Assembly: GCA_017450065.1 (NCBI GenBank)
Contig: JAFSYI010000014.1
Span: 85,371-149,370 of the forward strand
Length of the DNA stretch: 64,000 nt
Direction of reading: 5' to 3'
Origin: Lachnospiraceae bacterium
Lineage (GTDB): Bacteria > Bacillota > Clostridia > Lachnospirales > Lachnospiraceae
This document shows, one piece after another, positions 34,686-44,317 of the stretch (its first letter is position 1; each line of letters starts with the position of its first letter). The notes beneath the pieces were generated by a model. That model was not told where the DNA came from and did not search any database. It saw only the letters and a list, made by a program, of their open reading frames with translations. A program made the position numbers and the translations under genes.

Positions 34686-37091
34686 ATGAGTAATATAATT
34701 GAAATGCTTAATGACAGACAGAAGGAAGCGGTACTTCATACAGAAGGCCCGCTTCTTATACTGGCGGGTGCGGGATCGGGCAAGACCCGTGTGATAACCA
34801 GCAGGATAGCCTATCTTATAGATGAATGCGGGGTTAATCCGTGGAATATACTGGCTATAACCTTTACCAACAAGGCGGCCGGGGAGATGCGTCAGAGAGT
34901 TGACGATATGGTGGGTTACGGTTCGGACAGCATATGGGTAGCCACCTTCCACAGCACCTGTGTGAGGATACTCAGAAGATTTATCGACAGGATAGGATAT
35001 GACAATAATTTCACCATATATGATACGGACGATCAGAAAACCGTTATGAAGGGGATATTAAAGCGGCTGCAGATAGATACGAAACAGATGCCCGAACGCG
35101 CCTTTCTGTCAGCTGTTTCGCATGCCAAGGAAGAGCTTATGACGCCCTCGGATCTTATGAAGGATGCAATGGGGGATTACGGCGCGGCCCAGGTGGCTAA
35201 GGTGTATGCCGAGTATGAGAAGGAGCTTAAGAAGAGCAATGCACTTGATTTTGACGATCTGCTCCTTAAGACGGTTGAACTGTTTACGGCATGGCCGGAT
35301 ATACTTGAGTCCTATCAGGAACGGTTCAGATACATAATGGTCGACGAGTACCAGGATACAAATACTGTCCAGTTTGAATTCATAAGACTGCTTGCCTCAA
35401 AGTACAGAAATATCTGTGTGGTGGGTGACGACGATCAGTCAATTTATAAGTTCAGGGGAGCCAACATAAGGAACATCCTTGATTTTGAGAAGGTTTATAA
35501 GGAAGCCGGAGTTATAAAGCTTGAGCAGAATTACCGTTCGACGCAGGCGATCCTTGATGCTGCGAATGCTGTTATAAGTAATAACAGAGGCCGTAAGGAC
35601 AAGTCGCTGTGGACAGATAAGGGAGATGGGGAGAGGATACATTTCAGACAGTGTAATTCCGCTTATGAAGAAGCGGAGTATGTTGCTGATTCCATAATTA
35701 AGGAGAAACGGGAAGGTAAATACGATTACAGTGAGCAGGCCGTTCTGTACCGTACCAATGCACAGGCTCGTCTTATTGAAGAACAGCTTATAATGAGCGG
35801 AATACCCTATGATGTGGTGGGTGGCGTTAACTTCTATTCAAGGCGTGAGATCAAGGATATACTGGCTTATCTTAAGACTATTGACAATGCAAGGGATGAT
35901 GTTGCGGTAAAGCGCATAATCAATGTGCCTGCACGCGGGATCGGAGCAACCACGATCAACAGGGTGCAGGAGTATGCGAATGACAATGATATTACCTTCT
36001 ATGAGGCACTTAAGGATGCGGACAGGATCCCTTCGATAGGCAGAAGCGCCGGAAAGCTTGGGGCTTTTGTGAACATGATACAGGTTTTCAGGAGTAAGAT
36101 ACCTCATCTTACACTGGAAGAGCTGGTTAAGGATGTGCTCGGTACAACGGAATACATAGAGAAGATGGAAGCTGCCGATAAGGAGGATGCCGAACAGAGA
36201 AAGGAGAATATAGACGAGCTTATAAACAAGGTTGTTGCCTATGAGGAGGAGCAGGACGGAGATGAAGACGTCACTCTTTCGGGCTTCCTTGAAGAGGTGG
36301 CGCTGGTGGCTGATATAGACAGTGTTTCCGCAGACAACAGCCGTGTTCTTCTGATGACCCTGCACAGCGCCAAGGGTCTTGAGTTCCCGCATGTTTACCT
36401 CACCGGTCTTGAGGAGGGACTGTTCCCTTCATATATGAGCATGACCTCGGATGATCCGTCCGATCTTGAAGAGGAGAGAAGGCTGTGCTACGTAGGGATC
36501 ACAAGAGCGATGGATGAGCTGACCATTACCTGTGCGCGACAACGTATGTTGCGTGGAGAGACTCAGTATAATACGCCGTCAAGGTTTCTTAAGGAGATTC
36601 CCCCGGAACTGCTTGAGATGAAAGGTACGGGCGGCTTCGGGAGAAGATCCCTGCCTGAGGATGACGGATATACAAAGGAAATCTTCGTAAGGAAATCCCC
36701 GGCGGGAGTACCTTCGAGACCGTCTGCCGCATCACCGGCCGGCAGAAGCGCATATGCAAGGCCGTTCATTGCAACGGCCAACAGTACGGCTAATGAGGTT
36801 TCGGTTCTGGCTGCGGAAAGACAGAATGTAAAAAAGGGTATGGGCGGTATCAGGCTTAACAATGGTTTCGTCAGATCGGGCAACAAGCCGGCGGTCGCGC
36901 CTGGCAGGGATATCGGTGCCGGTGAAGCCCCGGATTACGGGGTCGGTGATACAGTACGACATGTTAAATTCGGCGAAGGAGTGGTCAAGAAGATCGAAAA
37001 GGCACCGCGTGATTATGAGATCACGGTGGATTTCAAAGGCTTCGGAATAAAGAAAATGTTTGCCGGATTTGCCAAACTTAAGAAGATATAA
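34686..37091 (+). CDS. pcrA: ATP-dependent DNA helicase PcrA (UvrD family)
   Basis: PcrA is the essential Firmicute SF1A 3'-5' helicase for repair and plasmid replication. Motifs in order are LNDRQKEAVLHTEGP (Q motif), ILAGAGSGKTRV (Walker A, about residues 26-36), AITFTNKAAGEM (Ia), VDEYQDTN (Walker B), VGDDDQSIYKFRGA (III), LEQNYRST (IV), LMTLHSAKGLEFPHVY (V) and EERRLCYVGITRAMDEL (VI). The length of 801 residues is slightly above the usual 720-760; the extra is a low-complexity linker (about residues 650-740). The C-terminus has the RNA-polymerase-binding Tudor-like motif (VGDTVRHVKFGEGVVKKIE). GAGGA is close before ATG. Confidence 0.97.
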   Translation: MSNIIEMLNDRQKEAVLHTEGPLLILAGAGSGKTRVITSRIAYLIDECGVNPWNILAITFTNKAAGEMRQRVDDMVGYGSDSIWVATFHSTCVRILRRFIDRIGYDNNFTIYDTDDQKTVMKGILKRLQIDTKQMPERAFLSAVSHAKEELMTPSDLMKDAMGDYGAAQVAKVYAEYEKELKKSNALDFDDLLLKTVELFTAWPDILESYQERFRYIMVDEYQDTNTVQFEFIRLLASKYRNICVVGDDDQSIYKFRGANIRNILDFEKVYKEAGVIKLEQNYRSTQAILDAANAVISNNRGRKDKSLWTDKGDGERIHFRQCNSAYEEAEYVADSIIKEKREGKYDYSEQAVLYRTNAQARLIEEQLIMSGIPYDVVGGVNFYSRREIKDILAYLKTIDNARDDVAVKRIINVPARGIGATTINRVQEYANDNDITFYEALKDADRIPSIGRSAGKLGAFVNMIQVFRSKIPHLTLEELVKDVLGTTEYIEKMEAADKEDAEQRKENIDELINKVVAYEEEQDGDEDVTLSGFLEEVALVADIDSVSADNSRVLLMTLHSAKGLEFPHVYLTGLEEGLFPSYMSMTSDDPSDLEEERRLCYVGITRAMDELTITCARQRMLRGETQYNTPSRFLKEIPPELLEMKGTGGFGRRSLPEDDGYTKEIFVRKSPAGVPSRPSAASPAGRSAYARPFIATANSTANEVSVLAAERQNVKKGMGGIRLNNGFVRSGNKPAVAPGRDIGAGEAPDYGVGDTVRHVKFGEGVVKKIEKAPRDYEITVDFKGFGIKKMFAGFAKLKKI

Positions 37092-37272
37092 TGTTTTGCT
37101 TGCTTTTTGGGATGTAATATGGTTAAATTAGGTCGTAACGATCAGGAGTAAAGATCAGCCGGACTGATGTATTGTCCCGGATCGTTATCAGATCGGCACA
37201 TCGACACACTTCGTGTTATATCCCGATATTGAAGCTGAAAAGTATCTAATAATAAGCTTATAGGAGAAATAT

Positions 37273-38727
37273 ATGAGTAACAGAGCAAAATACGAAACGC
37301 TTGGACTGGCTGTACTTAAGGATCTTGCAAAGGCGCGTGGTATTAAGGGTATAACGGGGATGAAGAAGGCCGATGTGGTGAATGCCATGTGCCAAAAGGA
37401 TGAGGAGGAGTCCGCTGCCGCAGCTACCGCCGCAGCCGAAGCCGAATCTGCCGTTGCAAAGGCAGTACATTCTGCACCTGAAAAGAAGAAAAATGAGGCC
37501 GCGGCCGAAGAGGCTCATGCGGTTGAGAGCAAAGAAGCACAGCCTGATGAGTCCGGTACTTCGGGGGATGTTGATATTTCCGAGGAGAAGAAGAATCTGG
37601 ACAGTGGTATAGAAGCCAGCGGTATTCTCGAAGTACTGTCCGACGGATACGGATTTATCAGAAGCGAGAATTATCTTCCCGGTGAGAATGATGTATATGT
37701 GGCACCCAGCCAGATAAGAAGATTCTCTCTTAAAACGGGAGATATAATTACGGGAAATACAAGGATAAAGACACAGACCGACAAGTTCGGTGCTCTATTG
37801 TTTGTAAAGACCATAAACGGACTTACTCCATCTGAACATGCCAAGAGGAAGAATTTCGAAGACCTGACACCAATATTCCCGGATGAGAGATTAAGACTTG
37901 AAATACCGGGTGGCACGGTGGCCATGAGGATAATGGATCTGATGTCGCCTGTCGGCAAGGGTCAGAGAGGTATGATAGTTTCACCGCCCAAAGCAGGTAA
38001 GACGACATTGCTTAAGGATGTCGCAAGATCGGTCAAGCGGAATAACCCGGAAATGCATCTTATTATCCTGCTTATTGATGAACGTCCTGAGGAAGTGACG
38101 GATATAAAGGAAGCCATAGAGGGACCTAAGGTTGAGGTTATCTATTCCACGTTCGATGAACTTCCCGATCATCACAAACGTGTTTCCGAGATGGTAATAG
38201 AGCGGGCAAAGAGACTGGTAGAGGCAGGAGAGGATGTTATCATCCTGCTTGATTCCATAACAAGACTGACAAGAGCTTATAACATGACGGTTCCGCCAAG
38301 CGGACGTACTCTGTCGGGTGGTCTTGATCCCGCGGCGCTGCATATGCCCAAGAGATTTTTCGGCGCAGCAAGAAATATGAGGGAAGGCGGCAGCCTGACT
38401 ATTCTGGCGACTGCTCTTATTGAGACCGGAAGCAAGATGGATGACGTGGTATACGAGGAATTCAAGGGAACCGGTAACATGGAGATGGTTCTTGACCGTA
38501 AGCTTTCAGAGAGAAGGGTATTCCCGGCAATAGATATACCCAAGTCGGGAACAAGAAGGGAAGATCTGCTGCTTGATGAAGAAGAGCTGGAAGCCATAAA
38601 TGTGATCCGCAAAGCATTTAACGGCCTTAAGCCTGAGGAAGCGGTGGAAAAGGTGCTGGATATGTTCGTGCGCACGAGGAGTAACCGTGAATTTGTCCAG
38701 ATGGTTAAGAAGATAAGATTTATATAG
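37273..38727 (+). CDS. rho: Transcription termination factor Rho
   Basis: Rho is a hexameric RNA-dependent ATPase that ends transcription. Residues 1-45 form the Rho_N helical domain (LGLAVLKDLAKARGIKG). A 65-residue Ala/Glu/Lys-rich linker follows (about 45-110). The cold-shock-like RNA-binding domain contains GILEVLSDGYGFIRSENYLP and YVAPSQIRRFSLKTGD. The ATPase core has PPKAGKTTLLKDV (P-loop, about residues 240-252), ILLIDERPEEVTD and ILLDSITRLTRAYN, and the Q/R-loop region follows. The linker resembles the insertions found in Rho of several gut Firmicutes. It leads the classical rho-rpmE block. AGGAGA precedes ATG 37273. The 180-base upstream region holds no recognised motif. Confidence 0.97.
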   Translation: MSNRAKYETLGLAVLKDLAKARGIKGITGMKKADVVNAMCQKDEEESAAAATAAAEAESAVAKAVHSAPEKKKNEAAAEEAHAVESKEAQPDESGTSGDVDISEEKKNLDSGIEASGILEVLSDGYGFIRSENYLPGENDVYVAPSQIRRFSLKTGDIITGNTRIKTQTDKFGALLFVKTINGLTPSEHAKRKNFEDLTPIFPDERLRLEIPGGTVAMRIMDLMSPVGKGQRGMIVSPPKAGKTTLLKDVARSVKRNNPEMHLIILLIDERPEEVTDIKEAIEGPKVEVIYSTFDELPDHHKRVSEMVIERAKRLVEAGEDVIILLDSITRLTRAYNMTVPPSGRTLSGGLDPAALHMPKRFFGAARNMREGGSLTILATALIETGSKMDDVVYEEFKGTGNMEMVLDRKLSERRVFPAIDIPKSGTRREDLLLDEEELEAINVIRKAFNGLKPEEAVEKVLDMFVRTRSNREFVQMVKKIRFI

Positions 38728-38775
38728 AAGATTTCCGTACTGAAGAAGTTTGCTGTAAGTTTGCAAAGAAAAGGC

Positions 38776-38804
38776 TTGCACAAACGTGCATAGCATGATA
38801 TTAT
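38776..38804 (+). promoter_or_regulatory. Promoter of rpmE
   Basis: TTGCAC (38776-38781), 17 bases, then TATTAT (38799-38804), with an overlapping TATAAT three bases later. The leader of about 85 bases contains the small inverted repeat CCGG-N10-CCGG (38844-38861), which could be an L31 autoregulatory structure. Confidence 0.65.
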
Positions 38805-38898
38805 AATACACGTGCGTTGAGAATACTGATATGCATTGATTTTCCGGGAGGTTTTTACCGGGATTACAGTATACAAGGAATTTAAGCGAGGTGAGATC

Positions 38899-39105
38899 AT
38901 GAGAGAAGGAATACATCCTAATTATCAGCAGGCAACTGTAACATGCAACTGCGGGAATACCTTTGTTACAGGTTCGACAAAGCCCGAGATTCACGTTGAG
39001 ATCTGTTCCAAGTGCCATTCGTTCTATACAGGACAGCAGAAGAGCGCAAGAGTGGACGGACGTATTGAGAAGTTCAATAAGAAATACGGCGTGACAGGTA
39101 AATAG
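38899..39105 (+). CDS. rpmE: 50S ribosomal protein L31, zinc-binding form
   Basis: The 68-residue protein starts [21 protein letters not shown] use ATG 38899 with GAGGTGAG upstream; the longer frame from 38836 would add a non-L31 extension. Cysteines in CNCG and CSKC (four in all) make this the zinc-containing C+ form, which is replaced by the C- form under zinc starvation in Bacillus. The terminator follows within 15 bases. The gene is at the usual place downstream of rho. Confidence 0.97.
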   Translation: MREGIHPNYQQATVTCNCGNTFVTGSTKPEIHVEICSKCHSFYTGQQKSARVDGRIEKFNKKYGVTGK

Positions 39106-39114
39106 CATGGTTTT

Positions 39115-39147
39115 AAAGAGCCGAGGTAATACCTCGGCTTTTTTGAG
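39115..39147 (+). terminator. Intrinsic terminator after rpmE
   Basis: AAGAGCCGAGGT pairs with ACCTCGGCTTTT and is followed by TTGAG. Confidence 0.85.
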
Positions 39148-39161
39148 TATAGAGGTATCAA

Positions 39162-40124
39162 ATGAAGAAAAAAAAGCAGGATCATTATTCCGGTATAGGA
39201 GGACAGGCTGTAATCGAAGGAATAATGATGAAGAATAAGGACAGATATTCCGTGGCAGTAAGGCTGCCTGACGGGCAGATCAATGTAGCTCTTGAAGAGT
39301 ATGATTCTTTTGCACCGGTAAAGAGCCTTAATAATATCCCTTTTGTAAGAGGAATATTCAGTTTCATTGATTCACTGATACTTGGAACAAGAACTCTTAA
39401 TTATTCAGCACGTTTTTATGAGGAAGAGGAGCCATCGGGTGCTTCGGATACGGAGGAGGGACAGGTAAAGGAAGTAAGCGATACGGCGTCCAACATCGTG
39501 TCGGTCATTACGGTCATTGTTTCAATAGTGTTCGCTGTGGGGCTGTTCATGCTTCTGCCGTATTTTCTGTCGCAGTTCATAAGAAGATGGATAGTGTCGG
39601 ATACGGTTATAGCAATCCTTGAGGGTGTTATAAGGATAGCTATTTTTGTACTCTATCTGGTCGCCATTTCCTGTATGAAGGATATAAGACGTGTGTTTAT
39701 GTACCACGGAGCCGAGCATAAATGTATAAACTGTCTGGAAAGCGGATTGCCGCTGACCATAGATAATGTGGCGATGAGTTCAAGACAGCATAAGAGATGC
39801 GGAACCAGCTTCCTGTTTTTTGTCGTGTTTGTCTCGGTTGTCCTGTTTGTTTTCATCAGGGTTGACGATCCTGTAATGAGGGTGGTAGCCAGAGTGCTTC
39901 TTATTCCGGTGATTGCCGGAATATCTTATGAGATAATAAGGCTTGCCGGAAAAACGGATAATATTTTTATCAGGATATTATCGGCTCCGGGACTCATGCT
40001 TCAGAAGCTGACTACCAGGGAACCGGATGATGACATGATAGAGGTTGCGATCATAGCGGTGGATGCGGTATTTGACTGGAGAGAGTATCTTCAGAGAGAG
40101 TTTGGTATGGAGTACGGAGTATGA
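39162..40124 (+). CDS. DUF1385 (YqhQ-like) membrane protein
   Basis: The 320-residue protein opens with the family signature GIGGQAVIEGIMMKNKDRYS, then VKSLNNIPFVRGIFSFIDSL. It has about four to five TM segments between residues 110 and 275, and a conserved HGAEHKCINCLESG segment with His and Cys residues facing one side. The family is conserved in Firmicutes next to rho-rpmE-prmC-prfA, exactly as here, but its biochemical role is not established. Start ATG 39162 has GAGGTATCAA upstream. The next gene is separate, with its own promoter. Confidence 0.9.
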   Translation: MKKKKQDHYSGIGGQAVIEGIMMKNKDRYSVAVRLPDGQINVALEEYDSFAPVKSLNNIPFVRGIFSFIDSLILGTRTLNYSARFYEEEEPSGASDTEEGQVKEVSDTASNIVSVITVIVSIVFAVGLFMLLPYFLSQFIRRWIVSDTVIAILEGVIRIAIFVLYLVAISCMKDIRRVFMYHGAEHKCINCLESGLPLTIDNVAMSSRQHKRCGTSFLFFVVFVSVVLFVFIRVDDPVMRVVARVLLIPVIAGISYEIIRLAGKTDNIFIRILSAPGLMLQKLTTREPDDDMIEVAIIAVDAVFDWREYLQREFGMEYGV

Positions 40125-40145
40125 CAGGCCGGGAGTAATTTATCC

Positions 40146-40174
40146 TTGCCATATGAAAAAGTATTGCGTATAAA
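40146..40174 (+). promoter_or_regulatory. Sigma-A promoter of the double-glycine peptide gene
   Basis: TTGCCA (40146-40151), 17 bases, then TATAAA (40169-40174). It gives a leader of about 50 bases with AAAGGAGA ahead of ATG 40231. Confidence 0.7.
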
Positions 40175-40230
40175 TATATAGAAAAAAGAAAAGAAACATA
40201 TGTATATACAGAATGAAAGGAGACAGTATC

Positions 40231-40449
40231 ATGGATAACAAAGACTTGAACAACGCTAAGATTTCTGAGGAAGAGCTTAAGGATATCAATGGTGGTGCAT
40301 CTAACGACTGGCAGATCGAATACCAGAAGAAGCTTCAGGAGCAGCTGCAGCGTCAGTGGGAAGAAGAAGCCAGAAAGAGAGAGGAAGCTGAGGAGTATGC
40401 AAGAAAGCAGCAGCAGGAATGGCTGCGTGCAAGAGGACTTGCAAAATAG
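40231..40449 (+). CDS. Small peptide with double-glycine export leader and charged helical core
   Basis: The 72-residue protein starts at ATG 40231 with AAAGGAGA 7 bases upstream. Residues 11-22 (ISEEELKDINGG) match the double-glycine leader pattern L-S-x2-E-L-x2-I-x-G-G that directs class II bacteriocins and related peptides to peptidase-containing (C39) ABC exporters. Cleavage after G22 would free about 50 residues (ASNDWQIEYQKKLQEQL onward), rich in Gln, Glu, Arg and Lys with three Trp, without Cys, and probably one long amphipathic helix. This is unlike ordinary hydrophobic bacteriocins. No exporter, immunity or modification gene is adjacent. It has its own promoter and a strong terminator inside the conserved DUF1385-prmC interval, which suggests an inserted, independently controlled gene. 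Confidence 0.78.
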   Translation: MDNKDLNNAKISEEELKDINGGASNDWQIEYQKKLQEQLQRQWEEEARKREEAEEYARKQQQEWLRARGLAK

Positions 40450-40471
40450 CTTTGATCGGAAAACATTAAAT

Positions 40472-40517
40472 ACCCCGGTTTGGCACTATGGGTGTAACCG
40501 GGGTGCTTTTTGTGTTT
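40472..40517 (+). terminator. Intrinsic terminator after the peptide gene
   Basis: ACCCCGGTT (40472-40480) pairs with AACCGGGGT (40496-40504), followed by GCTTTTTGTGTTTTT. Confidence 0.85.
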
Positions 40518-40554
40518 TTGCAGGATGGATGATCTGTAATACCGGTTTGGCAGA

Positions 40555-41415
40555 ATGACAGTAAATGAATTAAGACGCGAAGGAAAGAATAAGCTGGCTG
40601 AAAGCGGAATAAGAGATGCGGATACGGATTCGGTGCTGATACTTGAGCATGTACTTAAGACGGACAGAAACCATATTCTCCTTAACGGAAACAGTACTGT
40701 TGACAGCGGCAGTACCGATGCTTACAGAAGCCTGATAGAGAAAAGAATGAAGCACATCCCGCTTCAGCATATTACCGGACGGCAGGGATTTATGGGGTTT
40801 GATTTTATCGTTGATGAAAATGTTCTGATCCCGAGACAGGATACGGAATGTCTTGTTGAAGAAGCCCTGAGAGAGTTAAATGACGGAATGAAGGTTCTGG
40901 ATCTGTGTACGGGAAGCGGCTGTGTTATAATAAGCATCGCAGGATATAAGAATGACATTGATGCAGTGGGAACCGATATTTCGGGAGAAGCACTCGAGAT
41001 TGCCGAAAGAAACGCCGGGCTGAATAAACAGAAGGTAAGGTTTTGCCGGGGTGACCTGTACGAGGGTTTACATAATATCGGAGAATATGAGACGAAGTTT
41101 GATGCCATAGTATCCAATCCGCCGTATATAAGAAGTGATGTGATCCCGACGCTGATGGAAGAGGTCAGGGAACATGAGCCGTTAAAGGCCCTCGACGGAG
41201 GAAGCGACGGACTTGATTTTTACAGGAGGATAATCGAAGAGGCCCGGCATCATCTGACACCGGGCGGCTGTATCTTATTTGAGATCGGCTATGACCAGGC
41301 CGAGGCTGTGACAGAGCTTTTTGAGAGCAGAGGATACAGGGATATTGAGACTGTAAAGGATTATTCGGGAAATGACAGGGTGGTAAAGGCAAGGCTGCCG
41401 ATAGTCATGGTTTAA
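40555..41415 (+). CDS. prmC: Release-factor glutamine N5-methyltransferase
   Basis: PrmC methylates the glutamine of the GGQ motif in RF1 and RF2, and prfA (RF1) lies directly downstream. The N-terminal helical domain precedes the motif VLIPRQDTECLVEEAL. The SAM-binding loop is LDLCTGSGCVIISIA, and the catalytic NPPY is in DAIVSNPPYIRSD (around residue 190). The 286-residue length is normal. The ribosome site before ATG 40555 is poor (only CGGTTTGGCAGA), so initiation may be weak. A repeat copy separates it from prfA. Confidence 0.96.
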   Translation: MTVNELRREGKNKLAESGIRDADTDSVLILEHVLKTDRNHILLNGNSTVDSGSTDAYRSLIEKRMKHIPLQHITGRQGFMGFDFIVDENVLIPRQDTECLVEEALRELNDGMKVLDLCTGSGCVIISIAGYKNDIDAVGTDISGEALEIAERNAGLNKQKVRFCRGDLYEGLHNIGEYETKFDAIVSNPPYIRSDVIPTLMEEVREHEPLKALDGGSDGLDFYRRIIEEARHHLTPGGCILFEIGYDQAEAVTELFESRGYRDIETVKDYSGNDRVVKARLPIVMV

Positions 41416-41422
41416 ATATAAG

Positions 41423-41440
41423 GTAACTGTTCAGAACAGG
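41423..41440 (+). repeat. Core copy of the palindromic repeat between prmC and prfA
   Basis: GTAACTGTTCAGAACAGG: the core AACTGTTCAGAACAG matches the other copies, but the following CTCAAAATAC arm is missing. It lies 40 bases before the prfA start. Confidence 0.65.
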
Positions 41441-41479
41441 TAATGTCATAAGGCATATATACTGATAAGAGGTAGTGGA

Positions 41480-42547
41480 ATGTTTGATAAGCTTGAAGAT
41501 ATCATATTGAGATATGAGGATATAATGAATGAGCTGAATGAGCCCGGAGTTGCCAATGACCAGAAGAGGTTCAGGGCTCTTATGAAGGAGCAGAGTGATC
41601 TTGCTCCCATAGTCGAGGCATATAAGGAGTATAAAAAGAATAAGCAGGATATAGAGGATTCGCTGGCAATGCTCTCCGAGGAGACCGATGAGGATATGAA
41701 GGAGATGCTTAAGGAGGAGCTGGCATCTGCAAAGAAGAATTCAGAGACGCTTGAGGAGAAGCTTAAGATCCTGCTGCTTCCGAAGGATCCCAATGATGAC
41801 AAGAATGTGATCGTTGAGATAAGAGCGGGAGCCGGAGGTGATGAGGCTGCACTGTTCGCAGCGGAAATATACAGGATGTATGTTCATTATGCCGAGGGCA
41901 GACGGTGGAAGGTCGAGACCATGGAGGTAGAGGAAATAGGCATCGGCGGAATGAAGAGCGTGACCTTTATGATAACAGGTCAGGGTGCTTATTCCGTTAT
42001 GAAGTATGAGAGTGGTGTACATCGTGTACAGCGTGTTCCGGAGACTGAATCGGGAGGACGCATCCACACTTCAACGATAACGGTTGCGGTTATGCCTGAG
42101 GCTGAGGAAGTAGATGTTCAGATAGATGAGAAGGATATACGTATAGATGTTATGAGGGCATCGGGTAACGGCGGTCAGTGTGTCAACACGACGGATTCCG
42201 CGGTGCGACTTACTCATTATCCTACAGGTATAGTGATCTATTCACAGACAGAGAAATCGCAGCTTCAGAATAAGGAGAAAGCATTCGCTCTTCTGCGTGC
42301 CAAGCTTTATGATATTGAACAGCAGAAGGCTCATGATGCGGAGGCGGAGCTTCGAAAGAGCCAGATAGGAACAGGAGACCGGTCCGAGAAGATAAGAACG
42401 TACAATTTCCCTCAGGGCAGGGTTACGGATCACAGGATAAACCTGACGCTTTATAAGCTTGATAAGGTAATGAACGGAGATATCCAGGAAATTCTGGATG
42501 CCTGTATTGCCGCGGATCAGGCGGCGAAGCTGCTGAAGGCATCATAA
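41480..42547 (+). CDS. prfA: Peptide chain release factor 1
   Basis: RF1 reads UAA and UAG and triggers peptide release. The tripeptide anticodon region is [17 protein letters not shown] (PxT at P-E-T), and the catalytic loop is [20 protein letters not shown], with the Gln that PrmC modifies. The 355-residue length is typical. A GATAAGAGGTAG stretch precedes ATG 41480. The downstream side ends in a repeat copy that may also serve as a terminator between this and the convergent GGDEF-EAL gene. Confidence 0.97.
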   Translation: MFDKLEDIILRYEDIMNELNEPGVANDQKRFRALMKEQSDLAPIVEAYKEYKKNKQDIEDSLAMLSEETDEDMKEMLKEELASAKKNSETLEEKLKILLLPKDPNDDKNVIVEIRAGAGGDEAALFAAEIYRMYVHYAEGRRWKVETMEVEEIGIGGMKSVTFMITGQGAYSVMKYESGVHRVQRVPETESGGRIHTSTITVAVMPEAEEVDVQIDEKDIRIDVMRASGNGGQCVNTTDSAVRLTHYPTGIVIYSQTEKSQLQNKEKAFALLRAKLYDIEQQKAHDAEAELRKSQIGTGDRSEKIRTYNFPQGRVTDHRINLTLYKLDKVMNGDIQEILDACIAADQAAKLLKAS

Positions 42548-42589
42548 TTCGATCGTAATTATTTATTTCGTTTACTATAGCATGACGGC

Positions 42590-42626
42590 TCATATTTTAA
42601 ATATATGTGCTGTTCTGAATAGTTAC
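42590..42626 (-). repeat. Right-end copy of the palindromic repeat after prfA
   Basis: TCATATTTTAAATATATG continues GTGCTGTTCTGAATAGTTAC, ending at 42626 exactly where the convergent coding region stops. A degraded left end GTAATTATTTATTTCG may lie at 42555. Both convergent genes run into it. Confidence 0.75.
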
Positions 42627-44317
42627 TACAGTTTTATATCATAGACATAATCCCCTGCCAGCTTATCGGTGAATTCATCATGCGGCAGGGGTTTGTCAAA
42701 CAGATATCCCTGTATCATATGGCAGCCCAGTTCAAGAAGGATCCTGGCCTGCTCAACTGTTTCACAGCCTTCTGCGATGACATCATTTCCAAGACCGGTG
42801 ACCATCGAGAGGATGGAACTCAGTATGATCAGATCCTTTGAATCGGGATGTGTGATATTATCTATGAATGATTTGTCAATCTTTATCACATCAACATTAA
42901 GATCCTTGATAAGGCTGAGAGATGAATAGCCTGTACCGAAATCATCAATGGAGGTTCGGATACCGTGGTTCTTCAGCTCGTCAACGAACTTTGTGAGTGC
43001 TTCGAAATCATCCGAGGTTGCACTTTCCGTAAGCTCTATTTCCAGATAATCCGGGTTGATCCTGTATTTTGAAATGACTGCTATCACATCATCTATGAGC
43101 CCTGGATTGCGCAGATTGTGCTTTGAAAAGTTAACCGATATCCTTGCGGGGGTAATTCCGTTACGCTGCCAGTTTCTTATATCTTCACAGACTCTTTCCA
43201 GAACATAAAAGTCAAGATCGCAGATAAGCCCTTCGTCCTCCAGTACAGGCACAAACATACCGGGAGGAAGGATCCTGTCTCCGCGTTTCCACCTTACCAA
43301 AGCTTCACAGCCCTCTATGCGGTTGTTAAGAAGGCTTACCTTGGGCTGATAATATACCACGTATTCCTTATGAGTCAGGGCAGTACGGAAATAGGAAATT
43401 ATCTCCCTGTCATGATTTATCCGTTCGAGTATCTCCTCTCTAAACCATATACAGCTGGAATCAGCCACCTTTTTGGCATATGCAAGTGAAGCATTGGCAC
43501 AGCTGATGGCGTCTCTTATATTGGTCGAAGGAGAAGGTATCGGATAAACGCCGGAACGCGAATGAATGGCAAGAGTCCTTATCTGATTACCCGTTGCGGC
43601 ATTTATATTGATGAGTGCTATGAGATTAAGATAATCCTCAACATGCTCATTTTTGATCAGCGCGACAAAATTATCTCCGCCGAATCTGGCTATTACTTCA
43701 TCTTTTCCGTAGAAGCCAAGGAGCTTAAGGCTGTATTCCTTCAGGACGACATCGCCTACCTGGCTTCCGTACTGCTGGTTGATATAGTTAAAGTTCTTGA
43801 GATTCGAAAAGAGAAGAGTGTAATTATTCAGACTTCCGCGCATGCTCAGGTTATTGGAAAACTTCATGAAAAACGCATTGTTGGGAAGACCGGTCATATA
43901 ATCCGTGAACTGGCGCCGGTTGAGCTGCTCCGCAAGAATAGCCTTGACAACAAGCGAATGGATCGTTTTAATAAGAAAATCAAGTGAGGTTTTATCCTCG
44001 GATGAGAACGAGTGTCCCTTTAACGGAAAAGCCGCGAAACAGAACGTACCCTTATCCTGGCTTTTTATGATGCGCGAGTGCGACATTATCTCATGCCCCT
44101 CGGGAGCATCATAAAGCACACGAAGAGTATTGTATTCCTTGAGCCCCTGAGAGACTGACGGGAGCTCAACACGTACCTCGAACTTGCCAAGATGTATTTC
44201 ATCGGCTATATTGATAAGGGCATCGGGGATGAGATTAAGTATATCATCTGTTGAAACCGAGTCAACCTGCATTGCATTGAAGAAACGCAGGAAACCTTCA
44301 CTGCATAGTGTATTCAT
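42626..44317 (-). CDS. GGDEF-EAL protein, EAL likely active and GGDEF degenerate
   Basis: The 563-residue soluble protein has an N-terminal GAF-like region (about 1-145), a GGDEF domain (about 150-300) and an EAL domain (about 315-560). The GGDEF signature is RFGGDNFVALI, so the second acidic catalytic residue is Asn and diguanylate cyclase activity is doubtful. The EAL domain retains EALVRWKR, ELTESA, DDFGTGYSSLSLI, DKSFI and VIAEGCET, as in active c-di-GMP phosphodiesterases. The degenerate GGDEF may act as a GTP-sensing regulatory domain. No signal peptide or TM is present. The upstream region has no clear ribosome site (AGGCGG at weak spacing). It is convergent with prfA. Confidence 0.92.
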   Translation of the reverse strand: MNTLCSEGFLRFFNAMQVDSVSTDDILNLIPDALINIADEIHLGKFEVRVELPSVSQGLKEYNTLRVLYDAPEGHEIMSHSRIIKSQDKGTFCFAAFPLKGHSFSSEDKTSLDFLIKTIHSLVVKAILAEQLNRRQFTDYMTGLPNNAFFMKFSNNLSMRGSLNNYTLLFSNLKNFNYINQQYGSQVGDVVLKEYSLKLLGFYGKDEVIARFGGDNFVALIKNEHVEDYLNLIALININAATGNQIRTLAIHSRSGVYPIPSPSTNIRDAISCANASLAYAKKVADSSCIWFREEILERINHDREIISYFRTALTHKEYVVYYQPKVSLLNNRIEGCEALVRWKRGDRILPPGMFVPVLEDEGLICDLDFYVLERVCEDIRNWQRNGITPARISVNFSKHNLRNPGLIDDVIAVISKYRINPDYLEIELTESATSDDFEALTKFVDELKNHGIRTSIDDFGTGYSSLSLIKDLNVDVIKIDKSFIDNITHPDSKDLIILSSILSMVTGLGNDVIAEGCETVEQARILLELGCHMIQGYLFDKPLPHDEFTDKLAGDYVYDIKL

